Part shown: positions 28,651 through 36,605 of the stretch, piece by piece | How positions within the stretch are numbered: position 1 is the stretch's first letter | How the letters are laid out: every line of letters starts with the position of its first letter | Assembly: GCF_017876595.1 (NCBI RefSeq) | Contig: NZ_JAGIOG010000001.1 | Location: 3,534,001 to 3,598,000 of the forward strand | Reading direction: 5' to 3' | Length of the DNA stretch: 64,000 bases | DNA from: Aeromicrobium fastidiosum | GTDB lineage: Bacteria > Actinomycetota > Actinomycetes > Propionibacteriales > Nocardioidaceae | Program-made: the position numbers and the translations under genes | The notes under the pieces: model-generated | Database searches by the model: none | The model's input: only the letters and a program-made list of their open reading frames with translations | Told to the model about the DNA's origin: nothing

Positions 28651-29358
28651 ATGTCCAACTCCGTCCCCACCCCGGCCACGGGCCGCCTCGGCCAGATGCG
28701 CCAGGCGTACCAGATCACCAAGCGCAGCGACCGCAACATCGGGCTCATCCTGCTGCTGACGTTCCTCGTGGTCGGCGGGGCCTTCGCTGCACTCGGCTAC
28801 TTCCTGTTCGGCACCGGCTGGATCGGCCTGACGGTCACGATCGTCTTCGGCCTGCTGACCGGCCTGCTCGGCATGCTGATCGTGTTCGGCCGCCGCGCCG
28901 AGAAGGCCGCCTACGCCCAGGTCGAGGGCCAGCGCGGCGCCGCCGCGGGTGCGCTGCAGATGCTGCGCCGTGGCTGGGAGGTCAAGCCGGCCGTTGCGTT
29001 CAACAAGAACCAGGACGTCATCCACCGGGTCGTCGGTCGTCCCGGCATCATCCTGGTCGGCGAGGGCAGTCCCAACGCCGTCCGCGGCCTGCTGGCCACG
29101 GAGGTCAAGAAGCACGTGCGTGTCGGCGGCGAGTCGGTGCCGGTCACCGGCATCATCGTCGGCAAGGACGAGGGCCAGGTCCCGCTGACCAAGCTCGTCA
29201 AGCACGTCAACAAGCTGCCGAAGAAGATCAAGCCGGCCCAGATGGCCGATCTGGTCTACAAGCTCAAGGCCCTCGACGCGATGCGTCCGGCCGCCCCCAT
29301 GCCCCGCGGCCCCGTGCCGACCAGCATGAAGGGCAACCGCAAGGCGATGCGCGGCTAG
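28651..29358 (+). CDS. DUF4191 membrane protein
   Basis: A 235-residue actinobacterial protein of the DUF4191 family (mycobacterial Rv2219, also directly after lipA). A basic N-terminal stretch is followed by two membrane segments (about 32-54 and 57-77), then a soluble domain with VIHRVVGRPGIILVGEG and KKHVRVGGESVPV. It ends in a Met/Pro/Arg-rich tail. The function is unknown, and the conserved neighbourhood with lipA and glnA is the only clue. Confidence 0.88.
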   Translation: MSNSVPTPATGRLGQMRQAYQITKRSDRNIGLILLLTFLVVGGAFAALGYFLFGTGWIGLTVTIVFGLLTGLLGMLIVFGRRAEKAAYAQVEGQRGAAAGALQMLRRGWEVKPAVAFNKNQDVIHRVVGRPGIILVGEGSPNAVRGLLATEVKKHVRVGGESVPVTGIIVGKDEGQVPLTKLVKHVNKLPKKIKPAQMADLVYKLKALDAMRPAAPMPRGPVPTSMKGNRKAMRG

Positions 29359-29362
29359 GGAG

Positions 29363-29460
29363 CCCGTCGAGCTGGTCGAAACGCCCCGCCCGTTGAGCTT
29401 GTCGAAACACCCTTTCGACGAGCTCAACGGGCGGTGTGGCTCAAGGGGCGGTGTGGCTCA
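29363..29460. repeat. REP-like palindrome with direct repeats
   Basis: A 21-bp-arm inverted repeat (29387-29407 and 29413-29433, one mismatch, 5-nt loop) has arms built from CCCGTTGAGCTTGTCGAAA. A degenerate extra half copy precedes it at about 29363-29381, and two copies of a 13-bp unit GCGGTGTGGCTCA follow (to 29460). It sits between the convergent DUF4191 and RDD genes and belongs to the same family as the elements at 10.1 kb and 55.4 kb. Confidence 0.75.
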
Positions 29461-29829
29461 GGCGCGGACGACGCGGGATCCGGCGGCGAGGTCGTGGATG
29501 CCGCGCTTGTCGTCGGTCATGACGATCGCCGGCAGGACCAAGGTCAGCAGCAGCGTCCGCAGCAATGCGCGCGGGACGCCGATGGGGCGTCCGTCGGGGT
29601 TTTCGATGCGCATGCCCAGCACCCGCTTGCCGATCGAGCGTCCGACGAGCCCCGTCAGGATGCCGACCTCGGCGACGAAGAAGCCGATGATGATGAACGT
29701 CTGGCTGGGGTCCTCGTCGAGCGGTGCCGGCGGGTAGCTGACCCCGGCGAGCGTCACGGCGCTGAGCGCCGCCACGATCCAGTCGATCAGCAGGGCACCG
29801 AGACGCCGGACGAGCGAGGGGATCTCCAC
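29458..29829 (-). CDS. RDD-family membrane protein
   Basis: A 123-residue RDD-domain protein with the defining Arg and Asp residues: Arg near SLVRRLGALLIDWIVAAL at the first membrane segment and Asp in LIDW. Further segments lie near 48-62 and 95-112. RDD proteins are small membrane proteins, some acting as ion antiporters; the function here is unknown. The mycobacterial block has a comparable small gene (Rv2219A) in this spot. The GTG start has TAGGCT 6 nt upstream. Confidence 0.85.
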   Translation of the reverse strand: MEIPSLVRRLGALLIDWIVAALSAVTLAGVSYPPAPLDEDPSQTFIIIGFFVAEVGILTGLVGRSIGKRVLGMRIENPDGRPIGVPRALLRTLLLTLVLPAIVMTDDKRGIHDLAAGSRVVRA

Positions 29830-29876
29830 GCCGCGAGCCTATCGACCGGCGGCACAGTCGGCCCGAAGGGGCACAC

Positions 29877-29914
29877 GTAACACGTCTGAAACAATTCCGA
29901 CTCCACCGGGTAAC
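29877..29914 (+). promoter_or_regulatory. GlnR-type operator upstream of glnA
   Basis: Four pentamers start exactly 11 bp apart: GTAAC (29877), GAAAC (29888), GACTC (29899) and GTAAC (29910). This matches the alternating gTnAC / gaAAC half-sites with 6-bp spacers known for the actinobacterial nitrogen regulator GlnR. A possible -10 element, TAGCCT, lies at 29925-29930, placing the sites just upstream of the core promoter, as expected for activation of glnA under nitrogen limitation. Confidence 0.65.
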
Positions 29915-30005
29915 TGCATCCTCCTAGCCTCAGGGATACGGTGCAGTGACGCACTTCCCTGCCGGTTCGACAATGAAGGCCGCCCTCAGCGGTCTAGGAG
30001 GCCAC

Positions 30006-31427
30006 ATGTTCGGCAATGCCGACGAGCTGTTCAAGTTCATCAAGGACGAGGGTGTCGAGTACCTCGACGTCCGCTTCACCGATCTCCCGGGCATCCAGCA
30101 GCAGGTCACGCTGCCCGCCTCGACGTTCGACGCCGACATGGTCGAGAGCGGCGTGGCCTTCGACGGTTCGTCGATCCGCGGCTTCCAGACCATCGACCAG
30201 TCCGACATGGTGCTGTTCCCCGACATCAAGACCGCCTACGTCGACCCGTTCAAGGCGCGCAAGACCATCGCGATGGACTTCTTCGTCCACGACCCGATCA
30301 CGGGTGAGGCGTACTCGCGCGACCCGCGCAACATCGCCCGCAAGGCCGAGGCGTACCTCGCGACCACCGGCATCGGCGACACCGCGTTCTTCGCGCCCGA
30401 AGCCGAGTTCTACATCTTCGACCGGGTCAACTACGGCACGGCCGCCAACAAGTCGTTCTACGAGATCCAGTCGTCCGAGGCCGCCTGGTCGACCGGCGAC
30501 AGCATCGACGACAACCGCGGCTACCAGGTGCGTTACAAGGGCGGCTACTTCCCCGTCGCGCCGACCGACAAGACCGCCGACCTGCGCAACGACATGATGA
30601 CGAACCTGACCAACGCCGGGCTCACGCTCGAGCGTGGTCACCACGAGGTCGGCACGTCGGGCCAGGCCGAGATCAACTACAAGTTCGACACGCTGCTCAA
30701 GGCTGCCGACGACGTCATGAAGTTCAAGTACATCGTCCGCAACACGGCGTGGGCCAACGACAAGACCGTGACGTTCATGCCGAAGCCGATCTTCGGCGAC
30801 AACGGCTCGGGCATGCACGTGCACCAGTCGATCTGGAACGACGGCAAGCCGCTGTTCTACGACGAGTCGGGCTACGGCGGACTCTCGGACCTCGCGCGTC
30901 ACTACATCGGCGGCATCCTGAAGCACGCGCCGTCGCTGCTGGCCTTCACCAACCCGTCGGTCAACTCGTACCGTCGTCTGGTGCCGGGCTTCGAGGCCCC
31001 CATCGCGCTGGTCTACTCGGCGCGCAACCGCTCGGCATGCGTCCGTATCCCGATCACGGGCTCGAACCCCAAGGCCAAGCGCATCGAGTTCCGCTGCCCC
31101 GACCCGTCGGCCAACCCGTACCTCGCCTTCTCGGCGCTGCTCATGGCCGGCCTCGACGGCATCAAGAACAAGATCGAGCCGGCTGCTCCGATCGACAAGA
31201 ACATCTACGAGCTGCCGCCGGAGGAGTACGACGCCATCGACATGGTGCCGACCTCGCTCAACGCCGTCCTCGACTCCCTCGAGGCCGACCACGAGTTCCT
31301 CACCGCTGGTGACGTGTTCACGCCCGACCTGATCGAGACGTGGATCGACTACAAGCGCACCGAGGAGATCCTGCCCGTGCAGCTGCGGCCGCACCCGCAC
31401 GAGTTCGAGCTGTACTACGACATCTGA
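30006..31427 (+). CDS. glnA: Glutamine synthetase, type I
   Basis: A 473-residue GSI that makes glutamine from glutamate, ammonia and ATP. It starts [17 protein letters not shown]; the ATG follows an AGGAGG site at 5 nt. Active-site blocks include [32 protein letters not shown] and the ATP-binding [10 protein letters not shown]. The adenylylation tyrosine is expected in [11 protein letters not shown] near residue 400, consistent with glnE at the far end of the window. A predicted GlnR operator precedes the gene and a strong hairpin follows. Confidence 0.97.
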   Translation: MFGNADELFKFIKDEGVEYLDVRFTDLPGIQQQVTLPASTFDADMVESGVAFDGSSIRGFQTIDQSDMVLFPDIKTAYVDPFKARKTIAMDFFVHDPITGEAYSRDPRNIARKAEAYLATTGIGDTAFFAPEAEFYIFDRVNYGTAANKSFYEIQSSEAAWSTGDSIDDNRGYQVRYKGGYFPVAPTDKTADLRNDMMTNLTNAGLTLERGHHEVGTSGQAEINYKFDTLLKAADDVMKFKYIVRNTAWANDKTVTFMPKPIFGDNGSGMHVHQSIWNDGKPLFYDESGYGGLSDLARHYIGGILKHAPSLLAFTNPSVNSYRRLVPGFEAPIALVYSARNRSACVRIPITGSNPKAKRIEFRCPDPSANPYLAFSALLMAGLDGIKNKIEPAAPIDKNIYELPPEEYDAIDMVPTSLNAVLDSLEADHEFLTAGDVFTPDLIETWIDYKRTEEILPVQLRPHPHEFELYYDI

Positions 31428-31525
31428 CCGGACCCAGCGACGTGGTCGGCTCACGACGAGGCGCAAGCCCACCGTCCCCTGAGCCGCCCACCCGCTGACG
31501 TACCGGGCACGACGCCGTTGCCAGG

Positions 31526-31553
31526 ACGCCCCCGATCGACCGATCGGGGGCGT
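31526..31553 (+). terminator. Strong hairpin downstream of glnA
   Basis: A perfect inverted repeat with 13-bp arms (31526-31538 and 31541-31553) and a nominal 2-nt loop lies about 100 nt after the glnA stop. It is the likely end of the glnA transcript. The rest of 31428-31688 holds no gene, only the regulatory repeat described next. Confidence 0.8.
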
Positions 31554-31591
31554 TCTGCGTGTGCGTCGGGTGGCCGATGCGCGGTGGCGCA

Positions 31592-31611
31592 GTCAGGTTC
31601 TGGTCAGGTTC
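31592..31611 (+). promoter_or_regulatory. Direct-repeat operator, copy 1 (DUF2231-regulator-kinase operon)
   Basis: Two identical 9-bp units GTCAGGTTC start at 31592 and 31603, an 11-bp period (one helical turn), as bound by OmpR/PhoB-type regulators. Seven nt further on is GAGGCT (31619-31624), a possible -10 element. The same repeat type and the same 7-nt distance to a -10 element occur before both COG4705 genes, so the response regulator encoded downstream probably binds all three. Confidence 0.65.
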
Positions 31612-31688
31612 CGTGCACGAGGCTTCTGGAAGATGCCGGAGTCGACTCGCCCGGCACACCTCGACCACCACCTAGCGGAAGGCATCCG

Positions 31689-32171
31689 ATGCCGAACGAC
31701 TTCTACGGCCTCCCGCTCCATCCGCTGATCGTCCACGCCACCGTGGTGATGATCCCGCTGGCCGCCCTCACGGTGCTGCTGTCCGCCCTGTGGCCCCGGT
31801 TCCGCGCCTGGGCCGGTCCCCTGCCGGCCGGCATCAGCCTCATCGGCCTGGTCCTGGTCCCCCTGTCGACATCGACCGGTGAGACGCTCGAGAAGCACGT
31901 GGCCCGCTCGGCGCTGCTCGAGGAGCACACGAGACTCGCCGACGGCCTGCTGCCGTGGATGATCGGCCTGTTCGCGGTGTCCGTCATCGGATACGCGATC
32001 CACTGGCGCTCGACACACGGCCACTCGATGCACAGGGCCATCGCGGTCGTCGTGGCGGTGCTGGCGGTCGTGGCGGTGGTCGGGACGACCGTGCAGGTCG
32101 CTCGCATCGGACACAGCGGCGCGAAGGCAGCGTGGGCCGACACCGACATGAGCTCGACCAGCCGGCCATGA
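31689..32171 (+). CDS. DUF2231 membrane protein
   Basis: A 160-residue protein with four membrane segments (about 12-34, 40-58, 84-102 and 112-133). It carries the DUF2231 signature GLPLHPLIVHATVVMIPLAA, whose paired histidines could bind metal or haem. The function is unknown. The ATG follows a GGAAGG ribosome binding site. It lies 28 bp upstream of a response regulator, with a direct-repeat operator in its promoter, so it may be the output or the signal-modulating component of the two-component system. Confidence 0.8.
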   Translation: MPNDFYGLPLHPLIVHATVVMIPLAALTVLLSALWPRFRAWAGPLPAGISLIGLVLVPLSTSTGETLEKHVARSALLEEHTRLADGLLPWMIGLFAVSVIGYAIHWRSTHGHSMHRAIAVVVAVLAVVAVVGTTVQVARIGHSGAKAAWADTDMSSTSRP

Positions 32172-32199
32172 GGTCTTGCCAGGGTGCACGATGGGGTCC

Positions 32200-32862
32200 G
32201 TGACCCGCGTCGGCATCTGTGAGGACGACCCCGCCGTCCGACGCGTGCTCACCGAAGCCCTCAAGCTCCACGGCCACGACGTGGTCATCGCCCGCAACGG
32301 ACGCGAGGCGATGGCCAACCTCGCAGCGTCCTCCGGCGTGGCGGTGCTGATCATCGACATCGGGCTGCCCGACGCCGACGGCCGCGACGTCTGCCAGGCG
32401 CTCCGCGCCGATGGGCAGCAGGCACCCGTGCTGTTCCTCACCGCCCTCGACGCCGTCCACGATCGAGTTGCCGGCTTCAACGCCGGCGGGGACGACTACG
32501 TGGCCAAGCCCTTCGCGATCGCGGAGGTGCTGGTCCGCATCGATGCCCTCACCCGTCGCCGCAGGCCCCTTCCCCAGACGGGCAACGGCCTCGAGCTGGA
32601 CCCGTCCCGTCATGCGGTGCGACACGGCGACCTCGAGGAACGCCTCACGCCGACCGAGTTCCGGTTCCTTGCGACGCTGGCCGCGGAGCCGGGGGTGGTC
32701 GTCCGACGGCGAGCAGCGGTCGCCGCAGCCTGGCCCGACGGCGCGATGGTCAGCGAGAACACGATCGACTCCTACGTCCGGCGCCTGCGGGTCAAGCTCG
32801 CCGCGATCGACTCCCCTCGTGCGCTGGAGACGGTCCGCGGCGTCGGGTTCGTCCTGCGATGA
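32200..32862 (+). CDS. OmpR-family response regulator
   Basis: A 220-residue regulator with a receiver domain (VGICEDDPAVRRVLTEALK; phospho-Asp in VLIIDIGLPDADG; Lys in YVAKPFAIAEV) and a C-terminal winged helix (LTPTEFRFLATLAAEPG; ENTIDSYVRRLRVKL; LETVRGVGFVLR). I take the GTG at 32200, which has CACGAT 7 nt upstream; an in-frame ATG at 32191 is possible. Its stop overlaps the kinase start. Direct repeats of the kind such regulators bind lie before the DUF2231 gene and before both COG4705 genes. Confidence 0.92.
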   Translation: MTRVGICEDDPAVRRVLTEALKLHGHDVVIARNGREAMANLAASSGVAVLIIDIGLPDADGRDVCQALRADGQQAPVLFLTALDAVHDRVAGFNAGGDDYVAKPFAIAEVLVRIDALTRRRRPLPQTGNGLELDPSRHAVRHGDLEERLTPTEFRFLATLAAEPGVVVRRRAAVAAAWPDGAMVSENTIDSYVRRLRVKLAAIDSPRALETVRGVGFVLR

Positions 32863-34181
32863 GGCCGCGCAACCCGAGCTTGAGACGCCGGATCGTGTGG
32901 TCCACCGCGATCGTGACTGCCGTAGCGATGGCAGCCGTCACGGGCACGGTCGTCCTGATCCTCGCGGCGCTGACCCGCAACAGCGTCGACTCGGCGCTGG
33001 CCGACCGCCTGACCCTCGTCGCCTCGGCGGTCGAGAGTGGTCCGGACGGCTCGATCCGCACGCTCCGGGTGCCCGACGACTCCGTCGACGGCTCCACGTG
33101 GATCTTCGACATCGACGGCAAGCAGCTCCAGGGCCCGGACGCCGGACGTCGGGTGCAGGCCGTGGCCGAGTCGCTCTCACGCGTCACCGAGAGGACCGAC
33201 ATCGAGCGCCGCGAACGCGTCTATCTCGCCGAGCCGGTCAGTGCGAGCGGAGCCCGGGCACCCAACGCCGTCGTCGTGGTCAGTGAGTCGCTGGAACCCT
33301 ACGAGACCACCCGCACGCAGGTCATCGCGGTTCTCGGCGTGCTCGGCCTGGTCGTCACCGCCGGCTCGACCGCCATCGCCGCGTGGACGGTCCGTCGCGC
33401 TCTCGCCCCCGTCGAGTCGATGGCCGCGCGTGCCGAGGAGTGGAGCGAGCACGACCTGGAGTCACGTTTCGCCGCAGGCCCACCGGGCACCGACGAGATC
33501 GGCACCCTCGGTCACACCCTCAACCACCTGCTCGATCGCGTCGCAGGAGCGCTGCGCAACGAACAGCGTCTGACGGCCGAGCTGGCCCACGAGCTGCGGA
33601 CACCGCTGACCGCCATCCGGGGCGAGGCGGAGCTCGGCCTGATGACGACGTCCGACGAGGCGGTGAAGGGACGTCTGACCGAGGTCGTGGAGCTGGTGGA
33701 GCGGATGAACGCGACCATCACGACGCTGCTGGCCGTGGCGCGCGGCGATGCCGAGCGCGGCTCCTCCAGCAGGCCGGAGGCCATCATCGCGGCCGTGCTG
33801 GCCGACCACGCTGTCGACGAAACGGCCAGCTGCGCGGTCAGGGTCGTCGACGATCCCGACGTCGGGGCCCCCTTGTCCCTCGGTGCACGCGCACTCGCGC
33901 CCTTGGTCGACAACGCGTTCGCCCACGCTCGATCCGCCGTCACGATCACCGCGACAGCGCACGCCCGGACCGTCGAGATCGCTGTCTCCGACGACGGCCC
34001 GGGACTGCGGGGTGCCGATGCCGATGCCATCTTCGCCGCGGGTCGACGCAGCGACTCGAGCACCGGTGCCGGTCTCGGGCTGTCACTGTCGCGCCGGGTG
34101 GCGAGGAGCCTGGGCGGCGACGTGGCCGTCACATCAGATCAATCGCCCACGACCTTCACCCTGACGCTGCCACGTCTCTGA
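32859..34181 (+). CDS. Sensor histidine kinase (HAMP, HisKA)
   Basis: A 440-residue classical sensor kinase. Membrane segments near residues 13-38 and 147-172 flank an extracytoplasmic domain of about 110 residues. A HAMP linker follows, then the phospho-His in LTAELAHELRTPLTAIRGE, the N-box PLVDNAFAHARSAV, and G-boxes DDGPGLRG and TGAGLGLSLSRRV. The start overlaps the regulator stop (ATGA), so the pair is co-translated. The signal is unknown. Confidence 0.93.
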   Translation: MRPRNPSLRRRIVWSTAIVTAVAMAAVTGTVVLILAALTRNSVDSALADRLTLVASAVESGPDGSIRTLRVPDDSVDGSTWIFDIDGKQLQGPDAGRRVQAVAESLSRVTERTDIERRERVYLAEPVSASGARAPNAVVVVSESLEPYETTRTQVIAVLGVLGLVVTAGSTAIAAWTVRRALAPVESMAARAEEWSEHDLESRFAAGPPGTDEIGTLGHTLNHLLDRVAGALRNEQRLTAELAHELRTPLTAIRGEAELGLMTTSDEAVKGRLTEVVELVERMNATITTLLAVARGDAERGSSSRPEAIIAAVLADHAVDETASCAVRVVDDPDVGAPLSLGARALAPLVDNAFAHARSAVTITATAHARTVEIAVSDDGPGLRGADADAIFAAGRRSDSSTGAGLGLSLSRRVARSLGGDVAVTSDQSPTTFTLTLPRL

Positions 34182-34186
34182 CCACG

Positions 34187-34206
34187 ATCAGGTGGTGTGC
34201 AGGTGG
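34187..34206 (+). promoter_or_regulatory. Direct-repeat operator, copy 2 (first COG4705 gene)
   Basis: ATCAGGTGG (34187) and TGCAGGTGG (34198) are 11 bp apart and share CAGGTGG. Seven nt after the second unit comes CACAGT (34214-34219), then 7 nt to the ATG at 34227. The geometry is the same as in copies 1 and 3. Confidence 0.6.
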
Positions 34207-34226
34207 CCGGCATCACAGTTGTCCGC

Positions 34227-35069
34227 ATGACCCCACCGACACCGCAGCACCAGATCGGGAACGCTTCGACGCAAGCGGCCCATCGGGTCCAGGACAGCGC
34301 CTGGACGAAGACCCTGCTCACCAAGGTCCCCGAGATCACGATCCTGTTCTGGATCATCAAGATCATGTCGACCACGGTCGGCGAGACCGCCGCAGACTTC
34401 CTCTCCGAGAACCTCGGGCTCGGACTGCCGGCGACGACGGCGATCATGAGCGTCCTGCTCGCTGCGGTACTGATCGCGCAGTTCTCCGTGCGCCGCTACA
34501 TCCCGTCGGTCTACTGGCTCGCAGTCGTGCTCATCAGCGTCGTCGGCACCCTGTTCTCCGACAACCTGGTCGACAACCTGGGAGTGAGTCTCTGGACCAC
34601 CACCGCGATCTTCGGCGCGGGCCTCGTGGTGTCGTTCCTCGCCTGGTACCGCAGCGAACGGACTCTCTCGATCCACTCGATCGTCACCCGCCGACGCGAG
34701 GCGTTCTACTGGCTCGCCATCCTCTTCACGTTCGCTCTCGGCACATCGGCCGGCGACCTCATCGCCGAGACGCTCGCCTTCGGCTACGTCCCGTCCGCCC
34801 TCATGTTCGGCGGCATCATCGCGCTGATCTTCGCCGCCCACACGAAGCTCGGGCTCAACGCGGTCGTCGCCTTCTGGGCGGCGTACATCCTGACCCGGCC
34901 GTTCGGTGCCTCGATGGGCGACTTCCTCACCGCGACGCCCAAGGACGGCGGGCTCGGCCTCGGGACCAACGGCACCAGCGCGATCTTCCTGGCCGTCATC
35001 GTCGGTGTCGTCGGCTGGTTCACCGTCCAGGGCCGCAGGGCCGAAGCCAGTCAGGTTCCGGTCAGATGA
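34227..35069 (+). CDS. COG4705-family membrane protein, copy 1
   Basis: A 280-residue protein with about seven membrane segments, built from two similar halves that begin KVPEITILFWIIKIMSTTVG and RREAFYWLAILFTFALGTSA. Conserved TTVGETAADFL and ILTRPFGASMGD blocks identify the COG4705 group of uncharacterised membrane-anchored proteins. It lies directly downstream of the two-component genes and has a matching direct-repeat promoter, so it is probably regulated by that system. The ATG at 34227 fits a leaderless start (CACAGT-N7). Confidence 0.82.
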   Translation: MTPPTPQHQIGNASTQAAHRVQDSAWTKTLLTKVPEITILFWIIKIMSTTVGETAADFLSENLGLGLPATTAIMSVLLAAVLIAQFSVRRYIPSVYWLAVVLISVVGTLFSDNLVDNLGVSLWTTTAIFGAGLVVSFLAWYRSERTLSIHSIVTRRREAFYWLAILFTFALGTSAGDLIAETLAFGYVPSALMFGGIIALIFAAHTKLGLNAVVAFWAAYILTRPFGASMGDFLTATPKDGGLGLGTNGTSAIFLAVIVGVVGWFTVQGRRAEASQVPVR

Positions 35070-35082
35070 TCGTTCGTAGCGT
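35050..35082 (+). promoter_or_regulatory. Direct-repeat operator, copy 3, with -10 element (second COG4705 gene)
   Basis: GTCAGGTTC (35050) and GTCAGATGA (35061) are 11 bp apart; the first unit is identical to both units of copy 1. Seven nt later is TAGCGT (35077-35082), then 7 nt to the ATG at 35090. The second repeat covers the -35 position, typical of activation by an OmpR-type protein. The site lies in the last codons of the first COG4705 gene. Confidence 0.68.
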
Positions 35083-35089
35083 CCCTGCC

Positions 35090-35920
35090 ATGCCCACGCG
35101 AACCTTCCGCGTGTCCAAGGTCCCCGAGGTCTTCGTCCTGTTCTGGATTATCAAGCTGCTCACGACGGGCGAGGGTGAGGCCGGGGCCGACTTCCTCGGC
35201 ACCGTCAGCATCCCGCTGGCAGCAGCGATCGGCATCGGCGGATTCTTGGTCGTCCTGTGGCTGCAGCTGCGAGCCGATAGCTACCACCCGGTCCGCTACT
35301 GGCTCACCGTCCTGAGCGTGGCGCTGTTCGGCACGATGATCGCCGACGGACCGCACGTCGTCCTCGGCACGCCGTACGCCGTCGACTCGGGCATCTACCT
35401 GCTCCTGCTGTGCGGGCTGCTCGCCTGGTGGCGACGCAGCGAGGGAACCCTGTCGGTGCACTCGATCACGACCGCACGCCGCGAGCGCTTCTACTGGGGC
35501 ACCGTGCTGCTGACGTTCGGACTCGGCACGGCGGTCGGCGATGCCACCGCGATCGAGATGGGCCTCGGCTTCGCCTGGTCGATCGTGCTGTTCGGCGTCC
35601 TCATCCTCGTGCCTCTCGGGTTGTGGCGCGCGGGCGTCGACGCGACCCTCACGTTCTGGGCCGCATACGTCCTGACCCGACCGCTGGGTGCATCAGTCGC
35701 CGACTGGCTCGGTGCCTCGCACCGCGCAGGCGGACTGGGCTGGGGTAGCGGGGTCGTCACCGGTCTCGGCCTCGTCCTCTTCGCCGCGGCAGTCACCTAC
35801 CTCGCGCGGACCCACCGCGACGTCCACACGTCCGCGTCGACCACCAGCGTTCGCTCCGGGCCCGCCACGGGATCGTCTGCGACGGACTCCGCGAACGCGC
35901 GGGGTCGAGCCGTCAGGTGA
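35090..35920 (+). CDS. COG4705-family membrane protein, copy 2
   Basis: A 276-residue paralogue of the preceding gene with the same blocks (KVPEVFVLFWIIKLLTTGEG, RRERFYWGTVLLTFGLGTAV, VLTRPLGASVADWLG) but diverged elsewhere. It ends in a Ser/Thr-rich hydrophilic tail of about 40 residues that the first copy lacks. The ATG at 35090 is favoured by TAGCGT at 7 nt; an alternative ATG at 35066 overlaps the stop of copy 1. Its 3-prime end overlaps the convergent membrane protein gene by 8 bp. Confidence 0.8.
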   Translation: MPTRTFRVSKVPEVFVLFWIIKLLTTGEGEAGADFLGTVSIPLAAAIGIGGFLVVLWLQLRADSYHPVRYWLTVLSVALFGTMIADGPHVVLGTPYAVDSGIYLLLLCGLLAWWRRSEGTLSVHSITTARRERFYWGTVLLTFGLGTAVGDATAIEMGLGFAWSIVLFGVLILVPLGLWRAGVDATLTFWAAYVLTRPLGASVADWLGASHRAGGLGWGSGVVTGLGLVLFAAAVTYLARTHRDVHTSASTTSVRSGPATGSSATDSANARGRAVR

Positions 35921-36503
35921 AGGCGACGGCGAACAGGGCCGCAGAGCCGAAGAAGGCAACAGCGACCACGACGATCCGTGTCGCGCGACGGCTCGACGTG
36001 GACGCGCCGAGGGTCACGAAGGCTGTCACGATCATGGTCCACGTGGCAGCCATCACCAGGTCGGACGCCTCGTAGGAGAACTCCTCGTAGCGCTCGACGA
36101 GCGGCGTGTGGCCGCCGGAGCGCGATGGGTCGAACGCGAACGACATGACGCCGATCGTGTAGAGGACGGCGAACCCGACGAGGGCGTAGTTGGCTCCCCG
36201 TGCGATGACGCCCTTCGGCACGTCCCAGAACGGTGAGAAGCAGGCGACGACAAGAGCGGGCAGGGCGTACACGAGGGCCAGGATCCAGTACGCGCCGATT
36301 CCGATCAGATGGTCCCGCGTGCGGCCGGAGTAGTACGCGTCGACGTCGAGTCGCCCAGCCGCTCCGAGGAGCGCGGAGGTGCACTCACCCGCGGCCCACC
36401 GGACGGCGAACACGCCACCGAACAGGCCGACGATCGCGAGCAGGGCACCGATGCCGCCGAGCACGCTGGGCCTGGTGCGCTCGGTCTTCTCACCACGACT
36501 CAT
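35913..36503 (-). CDS. Membrane protein of unknown function
   Basis: A 196-residue protein with about five hydrophobic segments: 17-35, 70-92, 102-120, 150-166 and 174-194. The loop after the first carries Cys41, and the longest soluble stretch (DPSRSGGHTPLVERYEEFSY) lies after the third. I know no family for it. It is convergent with the COG4705 genes and divergent from a TetR gene. The ATG is preceded by a purine-rich AGGGGG site. Confidence 0.6.
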   Translation of the reverse strand: MSRGEKTERTRPSVLGGIGALLAIVGLFGGVFAVRWAAGECTSALLGAAGRLDVDAYYSGRTRDHLIGIGAYWILALVYALPALVVACFSPFWDVPKGVIARGANYALVGFAVLYTIGVMSFAFDPSRSGGHTPLVERYEEFSYEASDLVMAATWTMIVTAFVTLGASTSSRRATRIVVVAVAFFGSAALFAVAFT

Positions 36504-36605
36504 GCGACCCCCTGGACGTCTGCGGCTCCCGGACCCTACCGGCCATCGACCTGCGCCAGCACTCTAGGCGCTCTCCGCGGATCCGACGACTCGTAGGCTG
36601 AGCCC

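Noticed and set aside
33383..35089. Long frame upstream of the second COG4705 gene
   Set aside because: It is out of frame with the histidine kinase and first COG4705 gene, both of which are clear; only the part from 35090 is protein-like.
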